64,000 nt of DNA from Sphingomonas sp. GTDB lineage: Bacteria > Pseudomonadota > Alphaproteobacteria > Sphingomonadales > Sphingomonadaceae. The number at the start of each line of letters is the position of its first letter. The first letter of the stretch is position 1. The position numbers and the translations under genes are program-made. The stretch lies in the NCBI GenBank assembly GCA_019635535.1, contig JAHBZH010000001.1, positions 1,330,995 through 1,394,994 of the forward strand. The letters run 5' to 3'. Below the pieces are notes generated by a model, which had not been told where the DNA came from, searched no databases, and saw only the letters and a list, made by a program, of their open reading frames with translations. Shown one piece after another: positions 28,784-37,027 of the stretch.

Positions 28784-29254
28784 TCAGCCAAATTGGTAAA
28801 GAAACCGTTCGCTAAGCAGCCAGAGACCACCGAAGGCGATCGCGACGCCATAGGGAACCTCGATCGGTTCCTCCCGTTTCGCGAGTCGACGGCGGATCAC
28901 CATCGCGGCGGTCAGGGCGCCGCCGGCCAGCGACATGATCACCAACAGCATCACCACCGCCTGCCAGGGCAGCCAGAGCGCCAGCGCGCCGATCATCTTC
29001 ACGTCGCCGCCGCCCATGGCGCCGAATGCGAAGGCCGCGGCGAACAGGGCGAAGACGAACAAGGCGACGCCGATCTGCAAGGCGATGTCCGGCCAGACTG
29101 CCAAGCCGATGGCCCACCAGAATGGAATGGCGAGCAGTGCGATGGCGAGATTGAGGCCGTTGGGAATGTTGCGCGACTTGAGATCGCACCAGGCTGCGGC
29201 CAGCAGCAAAGCCGCCAGCGCGCCGAGCAGAATCCAGGAGAGTGTCGCGGTCAT
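28784..29254 (-). CDS. cpaA: Prepilin peptidase CpaA (A24 family)
   Basis: 156 residues, the short TadV/CpaA form without the methyltransferase domain of PilD. Motif GGGDVKMIGALALWLP (GxGDxK) carries the second catalytic Asp; the first is in CDLKSRNIPNGLN. Four to five membrane helices are readable. It cleaves prepilin leaders, probably of Flp pilin and perhaps TadE-like pseudopilins. It is the first gene of the tad run, but no small Flp pilin gene precedes it; the next gene upstream is divergent, on the plus strand. Confidence 0.93.
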   Translation of the reverse strand: MTATLSWILLGALAALLLAAAWCDLKSRNIPNGLNLAIALLAIPFWWAIGLAVWPDIALQIGVALFVFALFAAAFAFGAMGGGDVKMIGALALWLPWQAVVMLLVIMSLAGGALTAAMVIRRRLAKREEPIEVPYGVAIAFGGLWLLSERFLYQFG

Positions 29255-29305
29255 CGCGTTAACCCTCTAGACGGCGTTGCTTTCCAAACCGTAACCGTGG
29301 CCGCG

Positions 29306-30235
29306 ATGATGAGCGGGTTCGATATTCGCAGGGCACATCCGCCGGGCGCGGTCTTCTCGACCTGGCGGGCGCCGGACGGCTGGCCGTTGCGGCGTATGGA
29401 CTGGCGGCAGCCGAACGGGCGGCCGGCGCGCGGCAACCTGTTCTTCGCCGCCGGGCGCGGCGACTTCATCGAGAAATATCTGGAGAGCCATGCGCACTGG
29501 CACGCGGCGGGCTGGAACGTCACGACCTTCGACTGGCGCGGGCAGGGCGGATCGCGCGGCGATATCGTCGGCGGCAATCATGCGAGCTTCGATCCGCTGG
29601 TGAACGACCTGGGGGCGTTGATCGTCGATTGGCGCGGGGATTCGACGGGGCCGCACGTCGCGATCGGCCATTCGATGGGCGGGCATCTGCTGCTGCGCAC
29701 GCTCGTGGACCGCGCCCCGGCGCTCGACGCCGCCGCGCTGATCGCGCCGATGCTGGAGGTGAACGCGAAGCCGATGCCGCCCGGCCTGGCGCCGTGGATC
29801 GCCGCCGTGATGTGCCGGCTGGGCCGCAGCGACGCGCGGGTCTGGAAGGCGCCGCCGCCGGGCGACCGGCGTCAGCGCGCGCTGACCGGCGGATCGCCCG
29901 AGCGCTATGCCGACGAAGGTTGGTGGTGGGAGCGCGAACCGGGCTTCAACATCGGCCCGCCGAGCTGGGGCTGGCTCGCCGCCGCCTATCGTTCGGCGGC
30001 GCGGGGCTTCACGCCGGAAAAGCTGGCAGGAGTGAAGCTGCCGGTGCTGCTGCTCGCCAGCGCGACCGACCGGCTTGTCGGCCTTGAAGCGATCGAGCGG
30101 GCAGCGGGCCTGCTGCCCGATGCCACGCTCCACGTCTATCCGCGCGCCGGCCACGAAATCCTGCGCGAGGCCGATCCGATCCGCGACGACGCGCTGGCGC
30201 GGATCGCCGCTTTCTTCGACGAGCATGCGCGGTGA
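29306..30235 (+). CDS. Alpha/beta hydrolase, lysophospholipase-like
   Basis: 309 residues. The fold is shown by GHSMGGHLLLR (nucleophile elbow, Ser), FDWRGQGGSRG before it, and VYPRAGHEILRE at the C-terminus (catalytic His). LLASATDRLVG holds the acid residue. It resembles PldB-type lysophospholipases or monoacylglycerol lipases; the substrate is not readable. ATG codons at 29306 and 29309 are both possible and neither has a strong ribosome binding site. Its stop overlaps the GTG of the next gene (GTGA). Confidence 0.88.
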   Translation: MMSGFDIRRAHPPGAVFSTWRAPDGWPLRRMDWRQPNGRPARGNLFFAAGRGDFIEKYLESHAHWHAAGWNVTTFDWRGQGGSRGDIVGGNHASFDPLVNDLGALIVDWRGDSTGPHVAIGHSMGGHLLLRTLVDRAPALDAAALIAPMLEVNAKPMPPGLAPWIAAVMCRLGRSDARVWKAPPPGDRRQRALTGGSPERYADEGWWWEREPGFNIGPPSWGWLAAAYRSAARGFTPEKLAGVKLPVLLLASATDRLVGLEAIERAAGLLPDATLHVYPRAGHEILREADPIRDDALARIAAFFDEHAR

Positions 30236-31362
30236 GGCGCTACGACGTCGCCATCATCGGCGCCGGCATGGCGGGCGCGAGCCTGGCGGCGGAAATCGCG
30301 GGCCAGGTTTCGGTGCTGCTGCTGGAGGCCGAAGCCCGGCCCGGCTATCACAGCACCGGACGTTCGGCCGCCTTCTGGTCGGAAAGCTATGGCGGGCCGC
30401 TGGTCCAGCCGCTGACCACCGCCTCCGGCCCTTTCCTGGCCGCGCCGCCGCCGGATTTCGCGGCCGCCCCGCTTCTCGCGCCGCGCGGCGCGATCCATCT
30501 CGCCGATGCGGGCGGCGAAGGCGCGCTCGACGCGCTGGCGGCGGAATTCGCCGCCTCGGCGGTGCCACTGCGCGACATGCGACGCGACGCACTGGCGGCG
30601 GCGATCCCGAACCTGCGCGCCGGCTGGGATCGCGGGCTGGCCGAGCCGAGCTGCGCCGACATCGACGTCGCCGCCTTGCACGCAGCCTATTTGCGGCGCG
30701 CGCGGTCGCTTGGTGCGAAGCTCGTGACGGATGCGCACGTCGCAACGGCCGCGTTCGATGGCGCCTGGCGGATCGAGACGATCGCGGGCGGCTTCGCGGC
30801 CGGCCTGCTGGTCAACGCGGCGGGCGCCTGGGCGGACGAGGCGGCGGCGCGTTGCGGCGTGACCCCGCTGGGCATCCAGCCCTATCGCCGCACCATCGCG
30901 CAGCTGCGTATCGATCCGCCCGCGCCAGCCGGGTTGCCGCTGATCGTGGACGCGCGCGGGCGCTTCTATTTCAAGCCGGAGGCGGGGGGGCGACTGTGGC
31001 TCAGCCCGCATGACGAGACGCCCTGCGATCCGGGCGATTGCGCTGCCGAGGAGATCGACGTGGCGGTGGCGATCGACCGGCTGGAGCAGGTCGTGGACTG
31101 GCGCGTGAAGCGGGTCGAACGGCGCTGGGCGGGGCTCAGGAGCTTCGCGCCGGACCGGTTGCCGGTCTATGGCTTCGATCCGCGCCAGCCCGCTTTCTTC
31201 TGGTGCGCGGGTCAGGGCGGCTTCGGTATCCAGACCGCGCCGGCGGCGGCGAAGCTGGCGGCCGCTCTGTTGCTCGGCCAGGCGCCCGACCCGCTGGTCG
31301 CGCATATCGATCCGTCACCTTATGCGGCGGCCCGGCCGGCCCTTCGACCGGACTCGCCTTGA
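30232..31362 (+). CDS. FAD-dependent oxidoreductase, DAO family
   Basis: 376 residues. The Rossmann motif VAIIGAGMAGASLAAEIA opens the protein, STGRSAAFWSESYGG follows as the second FAD contact, and a C-terminal GQGGFGIQTAPAAA closes the FAD site. The family includes D-amino acid and glycine oxidases and related dehydrogenases. The actual substrate is unknown. The GTG start overlaps the hydrolase stop by 4 bases, so the two are cotranscribed. Confidence 0.9.
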   Translation: MRRYDVAIIGAGMAGASLAAEIAGQVSVLLLEAEARPGYHSTGRSAAFWSESYGGPLVQPLTTASGPFLAAPPPDFAAAPLLAPRGAIHLADAGGEGALDALAAEFAASAVPLRDMRRDALAAAIPNLRAGWDRGLAEPSCADIDVAALHAAYLRRARSLGAKLVTDAHVATAAFDGAWRIETIAGGFAAGLLVNAAGAWADEAAARCGVTPLGIQPYRRTIAQLRIDPPAPAGLPLIVDARGRFYFKPEAGGRLWLSPHDETPCDPGDCAAEEIDVAVAIDRLEQVVDWRVKRVERRWAGLRSFAPDRLPVYGFDPRQPAFFWCAGQGGFGIQTAPAAAKLAAALLLGQAPDPLVAHIDPSPYAAARPALRPDSP

Positions 31363-31424
31363 GGCGGGGACGGCTTTGCCGTTACTATCCCGCCCGATCT
31401 GTCCCGCCGAATAAGGGGGAGGGG

Positions 31425-32252
31425 ATGCAGGCGCGACTATCGACGGGACGCCGCCGCGCGACGATCGTCTTCGCCGCGGCGCTGGCGCTGGGCGGTCTTG
31501 CTCCGGCCGCGGGTCAGGCTGATGTGCCGCCGGTCGAGGAACCGGGAGAAGACGCCATCACGGTCACGGGCGCGCGCGACGAGCCCGTGCGCACGGACGC
31601 GACGGGGTCGCGCATTCTCCGGAACGACGAGGGCATCGGCTTCCTGAACGTGGCGACGCGGACCGGCGTGGCGGGGCTGGTGCCGGGCAGCGGGATGGAC
31701 CCTTTCGCAGGGGGGACGCGCGTCATCCGGGAAATCTCCTGCCGGGCCGACGATCCGCGCATGTCGCCGGACGCCGCCTGTCGCCTTCATGCCGTGCAGC
31801 AATTGCTCGCGGCCGGCGCTCATGACGAGGCGCGGTCGGCGCTCGACCGCTTCCTGGCGTCCGAAGACGTCGCCGACGAGGAGCGTTATATCGCGGCGGG
31901 CCTCTGGTACCGGCTCGGCGAATTGACCGGCGATCCGCTGGACCGCGAAGACGCGCTGCTGGCCATGCTGCGCACGGCGGCCATGCCCGGCGAGGAACGA
32001 GTCGCCGCCTTGCGGACGCTCGCCGCGCTGGCCCTGCGTCGCGACCGGCGGCTGGACGCGGCCGGCTATTTCGAGCAGGTGCTCCCGCTGGCGCGCGACG
32101 ACGCGCGTAGCCGCGCCAATCTCGCGGGCATTTACGCCGAATTGGGCCGCGCCGAGGAAGCCGCGGGGCTGGTGGCGGAAGCCATCGCGATCGTTCGCGC
32201 GCGCGGCGAGCCGGTGCCGGACGAGTGGCTCGCCTTCGCGGCGGGCGGCTGA
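31425..32252 (+). CDS. Secreted tetratricopeptide-type protein of unknown function
   Basis: 275 residues with a signal peptide (ATIVFAAALALGGLAPAAGQA). Just after it comes DAITVTGARDEPVRTDATGSRI, which looks like the TonB-box neighbourhood of sphingomonad receptors although no plug or barrel follows. The C-terminal half has helical repeats of TPR type (LGELTGDPLDREDALLAML, LARDDARSRANLAGIYAELGR). A strong aggggga-gggg ribosome binding site supports the ATG. Role unknown. It ends 10 bases before the convergent rnhA. Confidence 0.78.
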   Translation: MQARLSTGRRRATIVFAAALALGGLAPAAGQADVPPVEEPGEDAITVTGARDEPVRTDATGSRILRNDEGIGFLNVATRTGVAGLVPGSGMDPFAGGTRVIREISCRADDPRMSPDAACRLHAVQQLLAAGAHDEARSALDRFLASEDVADEERYIAAGLWYRLGELTGDPLDREDALLAMLRTAAMPGEERVAALRTLAALALRRDRRLDAAGYFEQVLPLARDDARSRANLAGIYAELGRAEEAAGLVAEAIAIVRARGEPVPDEWLAFAAGG

Positions 32253-32262
32253 ATCCCGCGCC

Positions 32263-32712
32263 CTATTCGGCGTCGCGCTTCGCCTGATCCAGCGCGGCGG
32301 CGCAGGCCAATGCGTCGGCACGCTCGTTTTCGGGGTGGCCGGCATGGCCTTTCACCCAATGCCATTCGACCCGGTGCGGCTCTGCGGCGGCGAGCAGCTC
32401 CTGCCACAGATCGACATTCTTGACCGGCTTCCTGTCCGCCGTCTTCCAGCCGTTGCGGCGCCAGCCGTGTATCCATTTGGTGATGCCGTCGCGGACATAG
32501 GCGCTGTCGGTATAGAGCTGCACCCGGCAGGGGCGCTTCAGCGCCTCCAGCCCGCGGATCGCCGCCATCAGCTCCATCCGGTTGTTGGTCGTCTCGCCCT
32601 CGCCGCCCGACAATTCCTTCTCGCGCCCGCCCGCGCGTATAACGACGCCCCAGCCGCCTGGCCCCGGATTGCCCTTGCAGGCGCCGTCGGTGAAGAGCTC
32701 GACTTCGGTCAC
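32263..32712 (-). CDS. rnhA: Ribonuclease HI
   Basis: 149 residues. It degrades RNA in RNA-DNA hybrids. Family motifs are [20 protein letters not shown] (first catalytic Asp), [17 protein letters not shown] (Glu), [15 protein letters not shown] (Asp) and [17 protein letters not shown] (His and last Asp). All four acidic catalytic residues are present. It sits 10 bases downstream of ispH in the same direction. Confidence 0.98.
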   Translation of the reverse strand: MTEVELFTDGACKGNPGPGGWGVVIRAGGREKELSGGEGETTNNRMELMAAIRGLEALKRPCRVQLYTDSAYVRDGITKWIHGWRRNGWKTADRKPVKNVDLWQELLAAAEPHRVEWHWVKGHAGHPENERADALACAAALDQAKRDAE

Positions 32713-32722
32713 GCGCAGAGAA

Positions 32723-33673
32723 TCAGGCGGCTTCGAGCCCGGCCGGGAGCTTGAACACCATCCGCTCCTCGACGCCGTCGACCGGCTCCTCGGTCACGTC
32801 ATAATGCTCGGCGAGCCGGGCGACGACTTCGCGCACCAGCACTTCCGGCGCCGAGGCGCCGGCGGTGATGCCGAGCGTGCGCACGCCGGCCAGCCAGCCG
32901 AAATCGACATCGGCGCCGCGCGCCACGAGCATCGAACGGGCGCCCTCGCGTTCCGCGACCTCGACGAGACGGAGCGAATTGGAGCTGTTGGACGCGCCGA
33001 TCACCAGCACCGCGTCGCAGCGCGGCGCGATCGCCTTCACCGCCGCCTGCCGGTTCGACGTGGCGTAGCAGATGTCCTCGCTGCGCGGCACCTGGATGGC
33101 GGGGAAGCGGCGGCGCAGGATGGCGACGATCTCGGCGGTGTCGTCCACCGACAGGGTCGTCTGGGTGAGGAAGGCGAGATTGTCGGGATCGGCGACCGCG
33201 ACATTCTCCGCATCCTCCGCCGATTCGACCAGGGTCATCCGCCCCTCCGGCACCTGGCCGAACGTGCCGATCACCTCGGGATGGCCGGCATGGCCGACGA
33301 ACAGGATGTGGCGGCCGCCCGCGATCAGCCGTTCGGCCTGGCGATGCACCTTGGAGACGAGCGGGCAGGTTGCATCGAGATAGTTGAGGCCGCGCTCCTC
33401 CGCCTTGGCCGGCACCGCCTTGGGCACGCCATGCGCGGAGAACACGACCGGCACGCCGTCCGGCACTTCGTCCAGCTCGGGCACGAAGACCGCCCCCTTC
33501 GCCTTTAGCGTCTCGACGACATATTTGTTGTGGACGATCTCGTGACGGACATAGACCGGCGCGCCATAGCGTTCCAGCGCCACCTCGACGATGCGGATGG
33601 CGCGATCGACGCCGGCGCAGAAGCCGCGCGGTGCGGCGATCAGCAAGGTCAAAGGCGGCTTGGCCTGGGTCAC
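32723..33673 (-). CDS. ispH: 4-hydroxy-3-methylbut-2-enyl diphosphate reductase
   Basis: 316 residues, the last enzyme of the MEP isoprenoid pathway, with a 4Fe-4S cluster. The N-terminal [14 protein letters not shown] gives the first cluster Cys; [10 protein letters not shown] and a later ICYATSNRQ give the others. A GTG start at 33673 gives [20 protein letters not shown], matching the family. An ATG at 33733 would add a basic 20-residue extension. Cotranscribed with rnhA; divergent from the lipoprotein gene at 33799. Confidence 0.97.
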   Translation of the reverse strand: MTQAKPPLTLLIAAPRGFCAGVDRAIRIVEVALERYGAPVYVRHEIVHNKYVVETLKAKGAVFVPELDEVPDGVPVVFSAHGVPKAVPAKAEERGLNYLDATCPLVSKVHRQAERLIAGGRHILFVGHAGHPEVIGTFGQVPEGRMTLVESAEDAENVAVADPDNLAFLTQTTLSVDDTAEIVAILRRRFPAIQVPRSEDICYATSNRQAAVKAIAPRCDAVLVIGASNSSNSLRLVEVAEREGARSMLVARGADVDFGWLAGVRTLGITAGASAPEVLVREVVARLAEHYDVTEEPVDGVEERMVFKLPAGLEAA

Positions 33674-33798
33674 GCCCGGCGCTCTACGCCGAACCGGCCG
33701 CCGCGTCCACCGGCCGCCGGTCTTCCCGGCCATTGCGGAGATCGAGCGCGGCCCGTAAAGCAGTGGCGTTAAACCGCCATCTCACGTTCGAGGGTATC

Positions 33799-34443
33799 TT
33801 GCGCCTGTCCCAATCCAAAGCGGCCGTCGCCGCGCTCATCGCCCTCGGCCTCGCCGGCTGCGCCCGTGAAGGCGATATTTTCCAGACCGGCATCCTGACC
33901 AGTTACACTGCCTGCCCGCCGGTCGCGATTCCCGCGCCGACCGGGGATCTCACCCTGTTCGATCCGGCCGGCAGCACGGATGCCGCAGCGATCGACGTGG
34001 TCGCCAGCATCACCAATGTACGTGCCACCTGCGACGAGACGGGCGAATATATCGTCACTACCGCGACCTTCGAGGTGCAGGCACGCCGTCGGGACAATCG
34101 CGGCGCACGCGACGTCTCGCTGCCCTATTTCGCGACCGTCGTGCAGGGGAACAACAATGTCGTCGCCAAGCGGGTGAGCCGGGTCGGCCTGCGTTTCGAG
34201 GATGGCCAATATCGCGCCTCGACCACCGGCCAGGCGACCTCGCAGGTGTTGCGCTCCGCGGCGACCCTGCCCGAGGATATCCGCCGCGAGATCACCCGCG
34301 AGCGCCGCCCGAACGATCCACGCGCCGCGCTCGACCCGCTCTCCGATCCGGCGGTACGCGCCGCCGTCGACCGCGCGAAGTTCGAGCTGTTCGTCGGCTT
34401 CGAGCTCACCGAAGACCAGCTCCGCTACAACGCGACCCGGTAA
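33799..34443 (+). CDS. Conserved lipoprotein of unknown function
   Basis: 214 residues. I favour a TTG start at 33799 because gaggg lies 5-6 bases before it and translation then begins a lipoprotein signal (AAVAALIALGLAGC, lipobox LAGC). The mature part is beta-rich with ITNVRATCDETGEYIVTTATFEVQARR and ends with a helical region. It may be an outer-membrane lipoprotein; no function is known to me. Its stop lies 13 bases before the left palindrome of the GIY-YIG island. Confidence 0.82.
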   Translation: MRLSQSKAAVAALIALGLAGCAREGDIFQTGILTSYTACPPVAIPAPTGDLTLFDPAGSTDAAAIDVVASITNVRATCDETGEYIVTTATFEVQARRRDNRGARDVSLPYFATVVQGNNNVVAKRVSRVGLRFEDGQYRASTTGQATSQVLRSAATLPEDIRREITRERRPNDPRAALDPLSDPAVRAAVDRAKFELFVGFELTEDQLRYNATR

Positions 34444-34455
34444 CAAGCAGAAATT

Positions 34456-34486
34456 GTCACCCCGGACTTGATCCGGGGTCCACCTT
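34456..34486 (+). repeat. REP-like palindrome, left end of island
   Basis: 31 bases identical to the reverse complement of 35153-35183. It contains the hairpin ccccgga-cttga-tccgggg (7-bp stem, 5-base loop), a sequence type seen as a dispersed palindrome in many alphaproteobacteria. Confidence 0.92.
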
Positions 34487-34520
34487 TTCTTTGTCCTGAC
34501 GTATCGGTTAGGCTCATCGC

Positions 34521-34850
34521 ATGGAACGCGATCCGGCCGTCTATATCATGGCGAGCGGCTTTCACGGGACGCTGTATACGGGCGTGACCTCGATCCTTTT
34601 GCAGCGCATCGCACAGCATCGCGCGGGCGCATTCGGCGGCTTCACCGCTGAATATGGCTGCAAGCGGCTGGTTTGGTTCGAAATGCAGGGGACGATGGAG
34701 TCGGCCATCTTGCGCGAGAAGCAGATCAAGGGCTGGAAGCGGGCATGGAAACTCGCGCTGATCGAGGAGGGGAATCCGACCTGGCGCGATCTCGCGGAGG
34801 ATTTCGGATTCGAGTCGCTGATTGAGAAGAGCAAGAATGGCCACTCGTAG
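34521..34850 (+). CDS. GIY-YIG nuclease family protein
   Basis: 109 residues, a single stand-alone GIY-YIG domain. The motif appears as LYTGVTSILLQRIAQHR with the catalytic Arg, preceded by YIMASGFHGT (degenerate GIY/YIG Tyr pair), then GCKRLVWFEMQGTMESAILREKQIKGWKRAWKLALIE with the conserved Glu. Such small proteins are widespread in alphaproteobacteria, often in many copies, and none has a firmly known role. Here it is flanked on both sides by REP-like palindromes, which suggests that its target may be those hairpins; this is inference. Confidence 0.9.
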   Translation: MERDPAVYIMASGFHGTLYTGVTSILLQRIAQHRAGAFGGFTAEYGCKRLVWFEMQGTMESAILREKQIKGWKRAWKLALIEEGNPTWRDLAEDFGFESLIEKSKNGHS

Positions 34851-34916
34851 TCTCTTGAGCATCCAAATGTATGGGTTTTGAATTGTCGCCATAAGAAACA
34901 TAAGAGGGAGGGCGTA

Positions 34917-35132
34917 ATGGGTGGATTCTCATTATGGCATTGGCTGGTCGTCATAATGGTGGTTGCTTGGGCGTTCGCCGTTGGCAGAATTCTCAAGCGA
35001 TTAGGTTTTAGCCCGTGGTGGGCTGTGTTGGCAGCTTTCCCCCTTATCAGCTTTATTGGAGCCTGGATTGTCGCTTTGATTGATTGGCCACTCGAGCGGC
35101 GAGCCAATTCAATTCAGGAAACCTTCGAGTAG
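34917..35132 (+). CDS. Small two-helix membrane protein with TatA-like N-terminus
   Basis: 71 residues. The first helix starts MGGFSLWHWLVVIMVVAW, strikingly like the N-terminus of TatA/TatE, but the amphipathic helix and acidic tail of TatA are absent. A linker (GRILKRLGFSPWWAVLAA) leads to a second hydrophobic helix (FPLISFIGAWIVALIDWP). A good ribosome binding site (agagggaggg) precedes the ATG. Low GC and codon choice unlike the flanks suggest transfer with the island. Function unknown. Confidence 0.75.
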   Translation: MGGFSLWHWLVVIMVVAWAFAVGRILKRLGFSPWWAVLAAFPLISFIGAWIVALIDWPLERRANSIQETFE

Positions 35133-35152
35133 ATGGTAAAGGCTAAAGATTG

Positions 35153-35183
35153 AAGGTGGACCCCGGATCAAGTCCGGGGTGAC
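35153..35183 (-). repeat. REP-like palindrome, right end of island
   Basis: Perfect inverted copy of 34456-34486. It lies about 100 bases upstream of the first glycine riboswitch aptamer, so the island was inserted just ahead of the gcv leader. Confidence 0.92.
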
Positions 35184-35284
35184 GAGTGGGGGCTGCTCCG
35201 GCTTGAGATTCTCGCGTTGACTCGGGCCATTCGCCCGGCCACAGCAAGGGCGTCCGGGCGGTCGCGGAGACGAGACCGCCGGGG

Positions 35285-35486
35285 ACGCGCGGGAGAGGCT
35301 TCGGATTCGTCCGGAGCGCCGAAGGAGCAACCGCCCCGGAATCTCTCAGGCAGAAGGACCGCGCGTTCGGGACGCTCTGGAAAGCGTCCGCCAAAGCCTC
35401 GGGCGGCGGCGGGCCACCGAAGGGGTAACCCGCCATAGCCTTGCGCGAAGGTGGGGAAAGCTCTCAGGTCAAAGTGACAGAGGGGG
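35285..35486 (+). ncRNA. Tandem glycine riboswitch upstream of gcvT
   Basis: Two glycine aptamers can be read. The first (about 35285-35367) has gggagaggc, cgccgaaggagcaac and aatctctcaggcagaaggacc. The second (about 35373-35486) has ctctggaaagc, caccgaaggggtaacc and gctctcaggtcaaagtgaca followed by gaggggg. These are the conserved strands of both aptamers, joined by a short linker. The gene-free stretch 35133-35546 is otherwise the right palindrome and the expression platform, which includes a gcgcgggga-gtcccgcgc hairpin (35499-35516) before gcvT. Glycine binding should switch on the cleavage operon. Confidence 0.92.
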
Positions 35487-35546
35487 CATTGGCGGAAGGC
35501 GCGGGGAGTCCCGCGCGTTCCGGACGATGCCTTTCTGGAGCCGGCC

Positions 35547-36659
35547 ATGAGCGACACCGAAAAGACCCTCCCCCTGGATGGCTGGCACTGCGCGGCGGGC
35601 GCGCGGATGGTGCCGTTCGCCGGCTACCGGATGCCGATCCAGTATGAAGGCATCCTCGCCGAGCATCGCTGGACCCGCGAATCGGCCGGCCTGTTCGACG
35701 TCAGCCATATGGGCCAGATCCTCATTGCCGGCGCCGAGGCCGAGCAAGGACTGGAAGCGCTGCTCCCCACCGATTTTTCCATCCTCAAGGATGCCCGGCC
35801 CAAATATTCGCTGCTGCTCAACGACGAGGGCGGCATCATCGACGACCTGATGGTCACGCGGCGCGGCGACCATTTCTACCTGGTGGTCAACGGCGCGACC
35901 AAGGACGGCGACATCGCGCACATGGAGGCGAAGCTGCCGCGCGGCGCGGTGCTCGATCATATGAAGGAGCAGGCGCTGCTGGCGCTGCAGGGGCCGAAGG
36001 CGGTGGACGCGCTGGCGCGGCTGGTGCCCGGCGTCGAGGAACTGACCTTCATGACCGCGGGGAGCTTCGAGCTGCTCGGCGGGCCGGTGTGGATCAGCCG
36101 CTCGGGCTATACGGGCGAGGACGGGTTCGAGATTTCGGTGCCCGCGCGGGCCGTCGAGGATGTCGCGACGCTGATCGCCGACCAGCCCGAGGTGAAGCCG
36201 ATCGGCCTCGGCGCGCGCGATTCGCTGCGGCTGGAGGCGGGGCTGCCGCTCTACGGCCATGATCTCGATCATGACACGACCCCGGTCGAGGCGGACCTCG
36301 TTTTCGCGCTCTCCAAGCGGCGGCGCGAGGAAGGTGGCTTCCCCGGCTGGCATCGCATTGCGCAGGAACTGGCCGACGGGCCGGTGCGCAAGCGGGTCGG
36401 GCTCGCCGTCGAAGGGCGCCAGCCGGTGCGCGAGGGCGCGCTGGTCGTGGACGGCGAGGGCAATGAGGTCGGCAAGGTGACGAGCGGCGGCTTCTCGCCC
36501 TCGATCGAGGCGCCGATCGCCATGGCCTATGTGCCGACCGCTTCGGCCGCGCCCGGAAGCGACATATTGCTGTCGCAGCGCGGCAAGCTTTTTCCCGCGA
36601 AGGTCGTCGCCATGCCCTTCGTCCCCCACCGCTATCACCGCAAGGGAGCGCCGAAATGA
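35547..36659 (+). CDS. gcvT: Glycine cleavage system T protein (aminomethyltransferase)
   Basis: 370 residues. It transfers the methylene group from the aminomethyl-lipoyl H protein to tetrahydrofolate and releases ammonia. Typical segments are [33 protein letters not shown] and [16 protein letters not shown]. The start is the ATG after ctggagccggcc. First gene behind the glycine riboswitch; its stop overlaps gcvH by 4 bases (ATGA). Confidence 0.98.
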   Translation: MSDTEKTLPLDGWHCAAGARMVPFAGYRMPIQYEGILAEHRWTRESAGLFDVSHMGQILIAGAEAEQGLEALLPTDFSILKDARPKYSLLLNDEGGIIDDLMVTRRGDHFYLVVNGATKDGDIAHMEAKLPRGAVLDHMKEQALLALQGPKAVDALARLVPGVEELTFMTAGSFELLGGPVWISRSGYTGEDGFEISVPARAVEDVATLIADQPEVKPIGLGARDSLRLEAGLPLYGHDLDHDTTPVEADLVFALSKRRREEGGFPGWHRIAQELADGPVRKRVGLAVEGRQPVREGALVVDGEGNEVGKVTSGGFSPSIEAPIAMAYVPTASAAPGSDILLSQRGKLFPAKVVAMPFVPHRYHRKGAPK

Positions 36660-37027
36660 GCGTCTATTATACCAAGGAGCATGAATGGGTCCGCGTCGAG
36701 GGCGACAGCGCGACCGTCGGCATCACCGATTTCGCGCAGGGGCAATTGGGCGACGTGGTGTTCGTCGAGGTGCCGGAGGCGGGCCGCGCGGTCAGCCGGG
36801 GCGGCGACGCGGCGGTGGTCGAATCGGTGAAGGCGGCGAGCGACGTCTATGCGCCGGTGAGCGGCACCGTGACGGAGGGCAACCAGGCGCTGGTCGACGA
36901 TCCGGCCTTGGTCAATTCCGATCCGGAAGGCGAGGGCTGGTTCTTCAAGCTGACGCTCAGCGACAATCACGAGCTCGGCGATCTGATGAGCGCGGAGCAG
37001 TATCGAGCTTATTGCGACACGCTATGA
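36656..37027 (+). CDS. gcvH: Glycine cleavage system H protein
   Basis: 123-residue lipoyl carrier. The lipoyl-lysine is Lys59 in [17 protein letters not shown]. The N-terminus [14 protein letters not shown] is canonical. It shuttles the aminomethyl group between the P, T and L proteins. Overlaps gcvT upstream and the small lipoprotein gene downstream, 4 bases each, so translation is coupled. Confidence 0.98.
   Translation: MSVYYTKEHEWVRVEGDSATVGITDFAQGQLGDVVFVEVPEAGRAVSRGGDAAVVESVKAASDVYAPVSGTVTEGNQALVDDPALVNSDPEGEGWFFKLTLSDNHELGDLMSAEQYRAYCDTL

Larger units (their letters stand above)
34456..35183. mobile_element. Candidate 728-bp island bounded by a perfect 31-bp inverted repeat
   Basis: The segment carries a GIY-YIG nuclease gene and a small membrane protein gene between two inverted copies of the same 31-base palindrome-containing sequence. 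The interior, especially 34850-35150, is much more AT-rich than either flank. This is consistent with a transferred unit mobilised or maintained by its own endonuclease. No target duplication is evident by eye. Confidence 0.55.

Noticed and set aside
30232..31362. Calling the FAD oxidoreductase a glycine oxidase because of the gcv genes
   Set aside because: Family motifs show only a DAO-type fold; the gcv operon is over 4 kb away and nothing identifies the substrate.
34521..34850. The GIY-YIG gene as a UvrC or intron-encoded homing enzyme
   Set aside because: There is no UvrC extra domain, no intron structure and no interrupted gene; it is a stand-alone domain.
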